From Oegoconia quadripuncta (taxonomy: Eukaryota; Arthropoda; Insecta; Lepidoptera; Autostichidae): DNA of 64,000 nt. Every line of letters begins with the position of its first letter. Positions within the stretch are counted from its first letter, which is position 1. Positions 1 through 15,100 of this stretch are shown in pieces. The stretch lies in the NCBI GenBank assembly GCA_949316235.1, contig OX438747.1, positions 2,914,501 through 2,978,500 of the forward strand, given 5' to 3'. Below the pieces are notes generated by a model, which saw nothing but the letters and a program-made list of their open reading frames with translations, did no database searches and had not been told where the DNA came from. Position numbers and translations under genes: made by a program.

Positions 1-142
1 CCAGGGCGGCCTCCTTCTCCGCGATCCAGTCCTTCGTCTCGTCAACGTCCCGATGGAAGCGTTGCACCTCGTGAGCGGAGCCCAGCTGGGCCGCGCGCTC
101 AGCCGTCAGTTGTTGGAGGGACGTCCATTTGGAGTTCAGCTC
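1..142 (-). CDS. alpha-Spec: alpha-spectrin coding exon 21 (partial at window edge)
   Basis: Encodes [16 protein letters not shown]... through [14 protein letters not shown], residues about 1158-1205, part of a spectrin repeat just after the SH3-containing repeat. The acceptor AG is at 143-144 on the minus strand. The exon is cut by the left edge of the window, so its donor is unseen. Confidence 0.93.
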
Positions 143-3100
143 CTGTATATAGGATAACACGAATTATTTTATAATTTTAAAAGTCTCTTATTTAAGGAGT
201 TCAAAGATTTTGTATGTTACTAAATAATAGTAATAGAGCTTCCAATTTAATCATATCTAGATTAGAGGTGCCAGCCAATCGTGGCGCGACTATTTGGAAT
301 TTTCATCAAGTGGCATAAATTTTAAACAGTATAGAATTCTATTATTTTTACGCCACCGAGGGTAATTTGGTACATACGAGGTAAGTCAGACTAACAAAAT
401 TGTACTTAATTCTATCTACAAAATATATCGTGATTCTATTAGATGACAAGAATGCGTGAATATGAACCGCTCGACTATATCCAGTATATCGTATTCTTAT
501 ATATCTTTGTCGAATCATAAATTGTATAAATACTTATTTAAAAAGAGCAACCCCTGAGTTTCTTGCTCGTTCTTCTCTGGGGAGACTGCCTAGTGAATTA
601 GCGATAAATAAATATCATGCCACATACACACAGCGCCATCTAGTTCCACACTAAGCAACTAGGCCAGATGGTTGATAAACAATACAAATACATTTTTTTT
701 TGTAAATAAATACATACAATACAATGAAAAACATAAATAATTCGGGAACACATGTCTGTATTCATCATACAAACATATGCCCCTAGAGGGATTCCGAATT
801 GTATTTCATGACGATGTCAGATATTATTCTCATGTTTGGTTGGTGGTCTTCTTCTTCAACGTAAGAGCTATGCTCTTGTCGGTGGAGTAACGACCATGTC
901 TCTCTACTTTCCGCAAATGTATATAACAAAGAAAATAACACACACACACCTGCATTTGAGTTTTGATCTTGAGTGCGGCCTCAGTCTGTCCGACGGTCAT
1001 CAGTTGTACAGCGATCTCGTTCATCTCGGCGAGGCGAACCTCGTTGGCGCGAAGGTCATTCTGGAAGTCGTCGAACTTCTTCTGCATCACCTCCACCTGC
1101 TCCAGATCCTCGCCGACGTCTTGGACTTGAGCGTGCATCTCCTGGGAATTAGTGAATAATTTATTTGCGAGAACGAAGGTTGGTGTAGCTAAAAGTAACA
1201 CGGTAGTGGCCACTGCCAACGCCCACTGCCAGGGCACATAGCTCGAAGAACTGATAGCACATTGGAACATTAAAGTACGGAGATAAAGGGCGGAGATCTG
1301 GGCTTGAGCATAGTTAGAAAGACATGCCGCTACAAAAGTTACATAAAGCTGTCCCTTTTTAAATGTCCTCTAGCGGAGATCTCTGCTGAGTAATATTCTG
1401 TAATAAGAACCTAGGCGTGGAGACCACGCACCGACAAGCGCAGTTTAGCACGACGTAATGAAAGTTGCCAGAAGTCGATTTATACAGGCCACTTCCAATT
1501 GGTCATTCTGGAAATGTATGGTGAGGCCTGTTCTGTAGTGGACGTCCTGTGGCTGGTATGATGATGAATAAGTGTTACGCGTCCAGTCTAATGTACAATA
1601 AACAATATTTCAAATACAATTTTGTTTGAAAGTTTATGTGTGTGCATGTTTGTTACCTCTTCGTGTGCCGTTTAGGCGGCTTGACGGATTTGACTGGCCG
1701 TTAGATTCGAGCCAACGAATTCGCGGGCAACACCTAGTATATTATACCTTGTCCTTGATCCATGTAGCGAGCTCTGCTGCCTCACGGACAAGCACGTAGG
1801 CTTTGACTGTCTCGTTGAGTTTGTTCTGCCTCTCCCGAGCGAGACCCAGGAGATTGTCATACTGCGACTCGATCTGTTGAAGAACAAAAACGCGTGATCA
1901 ATCGTATATTGGCTGAGAAATTACTTGATGTCAAAATATTTTGAGGTATATGGCGGCTAGAAATCCATTTTAAATTGTATTTTTACTCTTATTTGCTATT
2001 TAATATTTCTTTACTTCCAGATAATCCGAGTGTAATTAATAAATAAACGAAATATAGAAAGATATATTGGAACAAAGTTGCAGTGTTATAATGTCCTTCT
2101 GATTCAGAAACTAAGTGAAACTTATTTTGGAAGTCAAGTCATTAATATAGTATCATGTTACGTACGCCTATGGACTAGATGCGTCTTTGGTGGATGCTGA
2201 TTTTTTTGTCGTGATTTCAGTATTGATGAAAATCAAAAATATAACCCATTAAAATGTCACAATTAATGTTTTTAAAGAAAATCAAAATTTAGGATAAAGA
2301 AAAGCAGGTTAAAATGAGTTGAAGGCTACGATCTAGTTTATCTCTCTTAAAAAAACTGCCCTTTAAGCACATCACTGTGGGTACCGGAGGGAGGTGACGT
2401 GGCAATTGCCAAGATTATGCTAATAAGACGAGTTAACAACAGGCTGATCACCTGGTTTTGCCTGGCGGCGATGGAGCTGGAATCAGCCAGGTTCTGCTGC
2501 GAGGAGGAAAGGCCAGCATCGATCTTCTTTATGTACGCGGCCGGCACGAAACCCTGCCTGTCGTTCACCTCGACCTTCCACCAGTCCTGGTTAGAGAATG
2601 CAGATGTATTAACTAATGAAGTACTAATTAGCACAAACGAATTCGTTATTCATTCCCGGTTAACGAAGTTAAGCAACGTTTGCCACGAGCAGTCCTTGGA
2701 TGGATAGCCACTAGCGGCATTTTTTATGCCAGTGTCTTCATGATTCGGAGAACATGTTAAACGGTCGGTCTCAAATGTTTTCGGTTGGAGGCAGTAGTTA
2801 AGCCAAATCGGTGGCCTACAACGGCTGCTTCAAAATGTTAAATTAATATCCCAAGAATGGAGCACTATTGATGAAGTTTGAATCCAGAATTGGTCATTCA
2901 AAGATTAGTACCGACCGGTGGCGTGCCCTTCATACAGACAGGCAGTGCCCACCCTGGCACATTGTAAGCTTTCCTCGAAATGCATTGTCAAGACAGCTGA
3001 TTCATATTAATCTGAACAGAAAAGTAAGTTATTATTTTGTACTTGTATTATTTCTCATTTAATAGCAAATATTATCATCCTGCCTACCCTGTGATAAAAC

Positions 3101-6100
3101 ACTGTGCATGCCACTGGTACCGACGTTTAACACCATTATTGTACTTATACACATAAGAAAAAAGTTTCCATACAACTTACATGCGACAATATCTTCTTCC
3201 TATCATTCTTTTTGCACACAAAAACATTTTCCGCGAACAGTACGCATAACCAACTAAGAACTATCATTGTATCTATCACTAGCAACTATGTAAGTATCAC
3301 GATTCTATCACAGACAGTTTCACTGGCTCTAAATTAAGGCTACATTACAAAATTAAATCGCACAAAGCGTTCGTTCGTTGCAGCGATCATGTATCACTAA
3401 CATTTTTATTAGTAATCGTTAGCGAGTGTTATATAAACAAGCTGTGAAAAGATACAATAGATGTACGGACATTGAATGTCTATTGGTGTCTCTAAAATGT
3501 GTCCCATAAATATTGCACGCGTAAACCTAAGCTGAGGTAATCTTATGTATTACGACGCAATCCTTTGTGAAGCACTAATGTACTTGTCCAAAATGATTTT
3601 ACTTCGGCACGAAATAGGTTAGTACTTAGTAGTCAATAATTCACTTCAAACTGTCAACATCACCACGGCTGGCCTCTCCCAGGGCCCGTCATCGTTGTTT
3701 TCAATCACTTCCAGCGTCTTATATAAAACGTATTACTTTTCAATATATCATCGATGTCACTTCATTCTTCCTTTATTTCCCTGCGTCATTTTGTTTCTCA
3801 TTCCAAACATAATAGTTTATCTTTGATACTGACTCGAAGGACATCGGGAGGCTTGTTTCATTTAACGGTATTCACGACATTCAGAATGTTTAATGTATTA
3901 AACAACTACACGAAATACCAAACGTATCACAGACAACTATACCAAATAATAGTCACATCTGTCTGTTTTCTGCAAATGTTAAAATACTACTGATTTTATC
4001 GGTTCACTCTACGTTGCGTGAGATAACCGATAGATAAGGCGTATTTGATAGAGATGCTCAATCAAATAGTATTACTACTATTCCTCTTATCGGTTTAGGA
4101 ATTCTCAAATGTTTATAATTATGACTTAATCGGCTTTATATATTTAGAGCTTGTCAACCATGGAGAAGGAAAACAACTAGAAAAATAGTGAAAAATATTG
4201 ACAGAGTCCCTTTTTTATCTCCTGTATGCATCATGTTGTTATCACATTTATATGGCACAAAAACAACAAATGGGTATTATAATCTGTTTGTGTTTTCTTC
4301 CATCTCCTCTATCAGCCGTTCATATCACTCCTCACACAATTCATCCATCTTTTTCGTGGTCTTCCCCTTCCTTTCCAACCCTCGACATCCATATTCATCA
4401 CTCTGTTAGTACAATGCGTCTCGTCCCTCTTTTAGCGACTTTAGCAATAAATATAAATATCTCTGGGCATACACACAGCGTCATCTAGTCGACACTAAGC
4501 AACTAGGCTTGTATTACAGCCCAAGAAAAATACGGTAAAAAATTAACTTAGCTAGACATATTTAATAGTTTTAGCAATAAATAAGCCTAAAAAAAACGAG
4601 CGCTTAGTCTAGATTTTATTAGAAAACCCTATTTTTAATTTGTATCTTAATAACAATAAATACTAACTGATATTTAATTAGGTAGACTTTTGTTAAACAC
4701 AGTTAACTTATTGATGGATAAAAAACTAAGCATGTTATAGTTGGGCATGCATGTGTTTTAGCTGAAAATGACGTTGAGCTGCATTTTGTAACGATAATTT
4801 CCCTAAATGTTTTGAATTCAAAGAAATACCCATCAATTGAGCATTTTTTTTTTAAAAGGAAACACTTTTTCAACTTTAGCTTATTTCGTTACTTACTTAG
4901 TACTTCTGTTGCTTTAATGCTTAGTTTTTAGCAATTGTGCGTGTGCCTACATTTACAACACTTTATTAAATGTTTCAAGAAAATCGCGGTTATTCGTTTT
5001 TCCGAGATCAAACCGTATTTTCCCTGGGCTATTGTGGTTATATTATAGTTGGTTGATATATATACTACACATATAATTTCTTTATTTAACACTTTATTGC
5101 ATATAAGCACATTAAACGAAACAAAAAACCAGGACAATATTAAAAATATACCAAAAGTCGTGCTTATCTTTTCTTTTTTTTGTAAATAAATACAAAATAT
5201 AAATGAAATCATCCACAACTCGGGTACATATGTCTGTATTCATCATACAAACATATACCCCTAGCGGAATTCAAACCCGCGACCTTTCGGTATAGCAGTC
5301 AAGTTTGTAACCACTACACCAAATAGGTCGTCGATGAAGATCGAATTTTACGCTCCATTACTTTGATACATTTAAGTACACCAAAGTATCTCAATGACCA
5401 ACTTAAGTTCATCGCAATCTTGAGAGCGTTTTATTAGTACAGGCGTTAATTACCTTGTTGTTGGAGTTGAGCAGGGTGAGCACGTCGCCTCTCTTCATGG
5501 ACACCTCGCGCGGAGACTTCTCCGCGTAGTCGTACAGGGCCACCACGCACTCCTTGCCAGAGACGTCCACCGCCGGCGACTCCTGTTGCTGGACAAACGT
5601 ACACAGGACATGAGAATTCACATACAGGCTAGACATTTCTTTTTTGCTGATTTATTGTCCAACAATGTGGAATGCACTACCACAAATTATTCGTCACGCA
5701 GAATCGCTTGCAGTGTTTAAACTGCGTCTAAAGGAAATTATTTATCTCTTTAATGAATTGTATATACTGTTATATATATATTTATGTGTATTTTATTATT
5801 GTACTTATTTATATGGTTTATCTTTGTATGTATTCTACTATACCTATGTATGATCGTCCTACTGATATTTAAAGTTATTCATCTTTTACTTTGTACTATC
5901 CAACTACTTATTAGAAAGCTTCTTTAACTGAGGCTGTCTGGAAGAAATCGACATCAGCGATAAAACCGAGCTTTTATACACTTCTTCATCTATGTTAAAT
6001 ATTCTTTGTATTTTATTTTTGTGTGCAATAAAGAATTTAATAATAATAATAATAATGTTTGCAGGCAAAGGGATACAGACTAGTTTCTGTAATATTCCTT

Positions 6101-9100
6101 CTGTAGTAATTCTTCAGTAAAGTAACAGAATGTTTTACGGAAGATTACTAGTTCAAATCATTCCCACGGGTGTCGAACAAGGCGACTAAGAGATGAGCAT
6201 AACATCATAGACTAAATGGGCAGCAGCGTCATTGGTGCCAAAGTAAATCTGCGATCGCCAACTCACTTAGGGCAAATCCTCCCACAGTTAGCAATACAAA
6301 TCGCCCCATGGCAGAGCCTTACATTCCGCACTAGTTAATCCTTAGCAACTCACCCGACAAGCGTTAGCCTGCTCCCGTAGTGACTTGATGGTGTTTCCGA
6401 ACGCCTCAAGGTCCGACAGGAGCGCCTCGTGTTTCTTCAGCAGTGCCTCGGACGAGTCCTCGTCCTTGCCGTAGTCGTGGGTGTTCGCCATCGGCTCCTT
6501 CTCCCTCATCCAGGACTCGGCCTCGTTGGCGTCGGCGAAGTACTGCTGCGCTTGGAGCGAATCTTCGAGATCTTGTTTGCGCTGTTGGTACAGATTTTTA
6601 ATTAATACTTTAACGATACATACATACATAATGTGACGCCTGTTTCCCGTAGCGGTAGGCAGAGACCACAGACTTCCACTTGCTACGATCCTGACACACC
6701 TCTTCGCTTCCTTCACTCTCATAAGGTTGTTCATACATGCTCGTCGGTTTAGGGTACTCTTGACTTGGCCTTTCTTTAAGACGTCCCCGATTTGATCATG
6801 GTACGTTCGCCGTGGTCTTCCCCTACCAACACTACCATCCACATTCGCTTTGTATATTTCTTTCGTAAGTCTTCTTTCATTCATCCTCTCCACATGTCCA
6901 AACCATCTCAGCATACCTTTTTCAATCTTTGTCAGTACATCTTCATTCACACTGCTTAACTCCCTAATTACACTATTTCTGATTATATCTTTCAGAGTCA
7001 CCCCATATGTGATATATCATTAACGATAATGTGCGGATAATCTAACTAATATTATAAATGCGAAAGATTGGATGTTTATTTGTTTGTTTGTTGCTAGGTC
7101 ACGGCGAATTCAGATGAACGGATTTGGATGAAATTTGGTATATATAGGTGAATACCCTGGATAAAGACATAGGATACTTTTATTTATACAAGCAAATTAA
7201 AGATATCCGCTATAAAGTTATTCCATGCAGGCGAAGCCGCGGGCGGAAAGCTAGTTTTGGATAAGACCAATAGCCGTCTCTTCCCGTGGATATCGTGAAA
7301 AGGCGATTAAGGGATCGAACAGACCAGTGGTGGACAGTAGCGTCGTTGGTCAGTTCCCAAAAGTCTCCTCTATTGCTACAGACCCCACGGCTTAAATTTG
7401 AAAATTTAAAAAACCCCGTGAAACTATGATAATATCAATATCCAACTCTGTTCAAAGCTAAATATCGTCAATCATCATCAATCGTGGTTAATAAGCATTT
7501 CACCGTTCTCAAATTGGCGCTATAAAGCTACAGACAGCAACATGGACAAAAAAATTAAACTTGAACAAATACCCAAGATAAAGTTTGTCATACGTTTAAG
7601 AGAGATAGAGGTAGATTGCGACAGACTGCAATGGAGTATTAAAACACTTCTATTTAAGTCGGAAGGTTAAAAACAAAGGACACGGACACGGATGATTGTG
7701 TCATGTTTTGACCAAAGTACCTCACAATTTGGTACAGACCTGGAGCGCCTTCTCCTGCAGATGGCTCCATTGTTGCTGCAGCTGCTGGAGCCGCTGGCCG
7801 ATCTCGTCGGCGGCGAAGTGGCCGGCGACCCTCAGTGCGGACCCAGCGGCCCTGACCGCTTCCACACGGGACTCGTGCTGCGCCATCTCGCCCATCACGG
7901 CCTGATGCTTCTTCATCAGGTTCTGGACGCCGATCAGGTCGCGACCTGCATGCAATGGAACAGGTTGTAACGAATATGTAGAACGAGAAAAAAATGAAAC
8001 CAGCATAATAATATCTTTTTTGGCAACTGTTTGTGAATTGAGATTTTTTTTTTTTTATTTATTTAGGCTCACCAACAGAGTACATACATTGCATCTTACA
8101 AAATCATTTAAACTGAAATTATCTGGCATGAACTCCAATTACAGACGAGCACAACACTCAAATGCTTGTAGTACGATAACACTATAAAACTGTAGGCGTA
8201 GAATTTTAAACTATAAAAAAGAATTTTGAAAGTATCTTAAATAAGTTTGGGTAAGTTAAATAAAATATTTTCCAAATTTTACTACTAACTACTTATAACT
8301 AAGTGTGTGTAAAGGTGATAGGTACATTTACACTGAACACTAAAATAACAATAACAAAGCAAGCAAATTTATTAACAACTGGTTGCGAAACTTAGTTGCC
8401 ACGGCGACCGGACGGGAAAAACATAGGAAGTTATAAATGTTTTATATACAATGGCTAAAGCACTTCAACTCAATCACACTTGCAGCACAGCTCAAGAACA
8501 AGCAACCCTTGTTTCACCTCGTCTACTTTCGGTGACCATGCGGAGGGTACGGTGTGAGATGCCACCCGCATTGGCCCGTTCCAAAATACTGCAGCTCGTC
8601 TTCCGGCCAAGATGTACATCTACCTCTACTACTAAGTACGCTACTACAACAGCTACTTCTATAGTACTTTGGGAATATGAAATTTAACAACCATTCATTT
8701 ATCTGACAGCTGCCAGCGATCTAAAACTTGCCTATGAAATCCCCGCTGTAAGGTTAATATAATTGTTAGGTGCAGTATCAGTTGGAGTGCTTGATTGTCC
8801 GAAATAGGCAATTTTTCAATACCCACCAGTAAGTATGCTAAGCTAGGCTCTTTAAATGAATAAGAATAAGAATAATTTCCACTTGTAACGATCCTGACTA
8901 CTTTTGCATCGTCCACACTCATCAAATTGACGTTCATAATACGTAGTTTTATTGATGGAAGCGACATTGGGCTTTCCTCCTGATGGCTACATCTTCTAAG
9001 TCAGGTCTTTCTAGTGAGAGCAGAAAGAAGATTATGGTATTTATGAGACCTACCTCTGTTAGTGGAGGCGATGATGGGCTCCTTCTCGCGGATCCAAGCG

Positions 9101-12100
9101 GCTTCATCGTCCAGGTCTCTGAAGAGTTGCTGCGCTTGCAGAGAGTCCAGGAGACGACGCTTGCGGGTCGCCATCGGTTTATCGAGTGCCGTGTAGCGGG
9201 AGACCAGTCCATCCTGCGACGTGAACCGTTCATTGATAAGACTGATAGGGATTTAGGAGATGAGCCTTTATACCTAGTTTATTAAAATACTGAACTTAAA
9301 ATCTTTTCAGATATGGACCCAATCCGCATTATACAATTATTCTAGTATTTCATTGCGTAACCTGCGTTGTAGTGCAACCAGTTATAACCCGAGTAGGAAA
9401 CCCTTTTGGCTCCACGTCGCGTCACCTACAATTAGATGGCAAACAACATGTACCTTCTTATGTTTTCTTTATTCTATGTCTAGTCTGTATACTTTTTTAT
9501 TTTATTTATTGGGATGGTCAAACTATATTTATGTGTTACCTCGGTAGAAAACAACTCAATCGTGGACTTGAAGTAATACAAATACAAAATAAGATATGTA
9601 TTATTACCTATATGTGCAAAATAAACTTATACTAAAACAATGTGTATGGTTACGTGAGTTTTGTCGTTGTTAACTGCTGAGTTATAACACTCTGTCGACG
9701 TAAATTTTCTATGAATCCTACAATTTTGGAGTTTTCATGTCTACTCTAAAACAGTCTTTAGCTGGATTTACAATTTATACTTAACCTGCAATGAATAATT
9801 CTATTCGAATTCGATTATCCAAGTTAAGCAATATCCGGCGTGGTCAGTCCTTGGGTGGGTGACCACTAGTAGGATTTTCAAAGGAGTCTTTCCATGCTTC
9901 GGAGGGCTCGTTAAATAGTTCGTAAAAGGCAGGCGTTAAGCCAAGTCGCTGGCTTACAGAGGCTTAAAAACACTGCCTGTCAGGTGGCCACGAGTCCATC
10001 TATTTGTGCTGGGCTGAAAGTGGTGGATTATGGCCCATAACCTCTCCCAGTAAGAGGTGGCTATGCCCCAACAGTGGGAATGTGTAAGGCTGTTGGTGAT
10101 TGACTTTACTAATAATTAATTCCAACGAAAGACAGTAATCTCACTTTTTTAGTCCCGATGTTCTCTGCGTCGAAGTGGTCCTTCTCAATAAATAGCTCAG
10201 CCTGTCCGCGGATGGCGTCAATTCTCTCCGCGTGCGAGCCCACATCCGCTTCCAGAAGTGCATGCTTCTTTTGCAGGTTCTGGACGCTGGTCAGGTCCTG
10301 GATACAATAAATAGATAAATTAAAATGTTTATTGCCTGTTATTTATCGTTAATGAAAATCAGTCCAATTATTATTATTTTTCTTTCATTAGTGGAGTCAC
10401 AAATCGTATAATTACTTATTCACAAAGAACAACCCGTAAGCTTCTTGCTCATTCTTCTCTAGTCTTGTGAATGAATGTTAATAGTATGTCTCAGAATAGT
10501 TTCAGACGCTATTTTTATATTTTACGAAATAATGATTTTTTCTTGATTTATTTTTTATTTATTGGTAATTATAATTTGTTGACAATCAAAATACATTATG
10601 TTTTTCCATTTTATGTTTGAAATTTACACATGTACAACAATGTTATAAAATGTGATAACGAGAACTCACAAGCTGAGGCAATGGTATCGATTCGGATGTA
10701 CACCAACTAAACTAAAAACCTGTTTTAAAGTCGTACTGTCTCTTTCTCCATGTAACAGTACGATGCGACGGCACCGTTCCAAAATTGGTTTTAGTTTTGT
10801 TGGGTGTACATCCGAATTGACACCAATGTAGATCGTTTCTTAGTAACTGGGACGCCTTGAAGTGAGGCGAGTGAGAGGAAAATTAGCATAAAACTATTAT
10901 TTAATTGGGGGCACCACTATCGCACATAGACTTATGATGACGTCAACTCGAACATTTAATTAACTGAACCGGCTAAAATTAGCAAAACAACCAGGTTCTC
11001 CATTTCCGGAACGCATCATCAAATCTTCACATGGAACCACTGTCGGTATCCCCTTTCAAACACAAAAAGAATTATTTAAATCGGTACACAAATGTCGGAG
11101 GTGGTTCTCACCTTGCCGTAGTCCTCGCTGAGCAGCTGCCCCTCCAATTCAGAAAGCCACAGCTCCACATCCTCGACGCTGCGGTTGTACTGCTGCTGCT
11201 GAGCTGCCTCCTGAAGCTTGTTGCCCTTCAATTCGGACGCTCGCACCAACTTCTCCCACAAGCCGGCCAATTCGCCGACGCGGGACTCGATTTGTGCTGA
11301 ATGGATAAAGAATATTTTGAACACTTACATCAATTTATGTCACCAATTCAAGTTGTATCCCTGAACATGTTAATAATAAAGTTTTTAGTAATTTTTTTTT
11401 TTTTTTTTTATGCACAACGGGTTGGTACTTGACCTCAGTCACACCTGATGTTAAGTGAAGATGAGGTCGAAGGTGGAAGCGTACTGACCCGGAAACCCCA
11501 ACACATTTAGGGGACTGGCTATCTTATCTCTTATTATATGGTTGGTGACACTGTCCTACGGGGAAGGGCACTGTATACTATACAGGTAAATAGAAAAACC
11601 TGTATAGTATACAGGGCCGTTCCATAGTATACAGGACAGTATCACCAACCATATAATACACAGACCATACAATAACATAGGCTATATATAACTAGCTTAA
11701 TTTGGATAACAAGAAAAATCTGTAAAGTTTTTGTATAGTTGTTATTATTAACAATTAACTAGTCCCAAACTAGTCAAAGCTTGTATTATGGATACTAGAT
11801 AACGGATAAACATACATAAATAATTTACATAAACATCCATGACTCGGGAATAAATGTTGGTATTCATCTGTCTGGTGGACAGAACAACTTGATTTGATTG
11901 AGATACTCACGCTGGGCGAAGTGCTGCTGATCCAGAAGCTGGGCTCCGGTGGCGGTGATCTCGTCGATGCGCGGCTTGTTCGCCTGCAGCTCCTGCTCGA
12001 AGTTCTGGTGCTTCTGCACCTTGCCGTTCAGGTTGGTCGGGTCGAGGTACGAGTCGTCGGTCGCGAACTTGAGCTTCTCGTTGATCCAACCTTCCGACGA

Positions 12101-15100
12101 AGAGATGGTGAAAATATAGTTCCATAAAAGTTAAATTAAAAAAAAAACTAAATTTGACTGCATATAAAAAAGGAACTAATATTACTTCAAAATCCATGAA
12201 ACCTAATGCTTAGAAAGGCAGACGCCATTTTGTATTTATCGGGCGCCGTAATGGATTTATTGTATGACACTACAGGCATCAAAACGCGTCTAACGACAGC
12301 TTGTATTGGTCAATATGTTCAGGCTAAAGAGGTAACATAGAAATCTATCTATGAACATGCATACATCCAATTTACCTAAGTACCCTCCTTTCTGGACAAT
12401 TAGATAAAATACGCACAATCACCATGATGAATAGAACTCATCACATGGTTAATAGATATTTAAGGGTTCTATTACCAACCCTGCATCTCATAACATCATA
12501 TACGAGATAGTTTCAAATTTGAATATGTTCTGCACAAGAATGAAAAATTTTCTTTCGTCAATTAATTATACAAGTCTTTGTTCGAGTGGGAATAAGGAGG
12601 AATGTGTACATACCCTTCGTCTCGTCACAGTCTCTTTCGAACTGCTGGTATTTGTACGCGTCCTCGAGCAGAGCGCGACGCTGGTTTGACTTCTCCAGCA
12701 ATGCGGCGCGGCGTTCCAACAGCTACAATGCAATCATAAATTGATCATTTAACGAATCAAAACATAATATTATTGTACTGAATTAGTACATTACTGCAGA
12801 GACCAGTAAGTAGGCCATCAATGGCAATTACATTGGAGGCATGTATAATGGCCTTTCTCAAATATAAAACAAGTATTGATCTTGCAAAGATTCCAGTCTT
12901 TTTTTACCCCATTCACTTTTTTAATTCACATACAAATTATCAATATCGATAGGTTTATCACTTTTCGACCTGCCTATAAGAGTGAGAATGACAGACATAC
13001 TAATGTCTATCAACGTTAAAACATGGAACGCGTGAGAATCACACCCTTGATGCTTAACTATGTCTTCAGCTTACGGCTCTATCGGCAACATTTCATAGAA
13101 TTTTAAGAAAAAAAATGTTTAATTCTGTATTTTCTCCTCTTACCATCTCGCGCCTCTGCGCGACGTCATCGGCAGCATAGTGTTGCCCCTCGATCAGTTT
13201 CGACGCGAATTCATCCAAAGCCTTGATCTTCTCCTCTTGAGCCGCGAGCGACTTCTCAAAGTCCTCGTGCTTCTTCAACAGAGCCTCGACAGAGTCCAAA
13301 GAGTCGCCCACGTCTTCGTTGGCGAGGAATGCCTGGTCAAATAAAATGTATGGATTTTACAATAGTTTCGACATTAAAAACATGTGTTACTATATGATTC
13401 TTGGGTTGCTTCTTCCAGGGGGTTTATTAATCGATGTCTAAGTAGTCCAGGGCTTAAATTTGGCGTTTTGTCGGAAAACGGTTTAAAAATATTAATAAAA
13501 AAAATGTGTGACTTTCAAGAAGAAATATCATGTTTCCACTCCAAATAAATGTTTAATGATTCTGATTATGGTAATATTAAGCTTATCTGAAGATATCAGA
13601 CACCTATTGGTTAATGTAGGAGTCTCAGAAGGCGTAGAATGCGTTCACAAAATTGGTTACAGATAATAAATAAAACAGAAATGTTAACGATTACTGCTGC
13701 CATAAAAGACTGCTTATACATCAAAGCGTTAGCTTGGTCAGTATCGCTGCAGAACAGCTGCAGGTGCACAGCCTTAAAGTTTCCTGGACGGAAGAAATTT
13801 CAAAGGAAACGCATACGTACCTCCAGCTTGTGCATCCAGGCGTCTACTTGCTCAGTATCTCGGTAGAAGAACTGCAGAACCATACACAACTGATACCTAC
13901 AGCTGGTAGAACGCTTCAGTCTGCAGGGCAGTAGAGACTTCTACAGATACTCATACATACCACCTGCTTGCTTCAGGCATCTACTTGCTGAATGTCGCGG
14001 TAGAACACGTGCTGGTTCATAGACTGCTGGTACAGCGACTGGAACACTTCAGTCTTCAGGACGTTAGGCACTTCAGAGGAAACTCATACACACCTCCTGC
14101 TTGTGCATCCAGGCATCCGCCTGCTCAGTGTCACGGTAGAACAGCTGCAGGTCCATACACTGCAGGTATCGCACGCGGCGTTGCTCCCACAGCTGCTGTA
14201 GCGCCGTGCTCTCTCGCTCTAACGTCTCGAGTGCGGTAGAGACTTCCGAGGAGGCGCGGTGGCCGTTGTCGACCAGAGCTTGGCCCGCCGTGGCACAGGC
14301 GCGGATCACGTCTTCGCGGGCGTCCATTTCACCCTAGAGCAAGGACCATTAGAAGTGGTGTTTACAAACTAATAAAGAAGGGATATCACAAATTAGTACT
14401 CTCCATCGCGTATATACTTTTTCATCGGTTTTTTTAAACGCTTGTTCACTAGCATTAAGACCTTTATTTTAATGCGTAATTAATACAAAGTGAATGCTTA
14501 GCGCTTTGTTGATAAAACGAGGCTGGTCCTAAGTTTTTTTTTCTTTATGAACAAAGGGTTGGTACTTACCTCAATCACACCTGATGTTAAGTGAAGATGA
14601 GGTATAACCTACCCTTAAATAATTAATCATTATGCTTACATCAATTTCTGAATGAGAGAGATAATAATGATAATTTTGTTTATAATAATTTTATGTTCTC
14701 CCCGTTATGTGAACTCGAATGTGTCTTTAAATTTGTCGACTATCCTGGTGAAAACCATAAAATGACATCAGAACTAAAGTATTTTTCAAAAGGAATCCGC
14801 AAAATGTACAAGACATGTTATAAAACTTAATTTTACTAAGAAAGTTACCTTATGTTCTTGATGCCTCTCGAGCAACGCCTCTGCTCCGGGCACGTCCTTG
14901 GCGAGGTCATCAGCGGCGATGAGGGCGCGGATGTCGCTGACCCAGGACACGAGGTCCCGGTAGTCCGCAAGGAAGCGGTGCAGCGCATGTGACGACTCCA
15001 GCTCCGATCGACGCTCCTGGAGACATATATACGTTCAGAGGCACCGTCAAAGTATAGGAACGCAAGGTGGTATGGAGATCAATAGTATGAGAATAATGCT

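Larger units (their letters stand above)
2831..5174. other. alpha-spectrin intron 17, central part
   Basis: AT-rich intron sequence. It includes a probable RTE-like LINE scrap at about 4305-4440 and a family-B SINE scrap at 4446-4516. Otherwise I see no gene, RNA gene or clear repeat between 2831 and 4300, or between 4520 and 5170. Confidence 0.55.

Noticed and set aside
6342..7001. A 219-codon open frame that looks like one protein
   Set aside because: It is a chance fusion of an RTE-like LINE tail with spectrin coding exon 16. The acceptor CAG at 6582 and the conserved RKQDLEDSL start show where the exon begins.
9815..9880. 5S rRNA gene
   Set aside because: Only the internal promoter part is similar. 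The 5' part is absent and the sequence continues into a repeat body.
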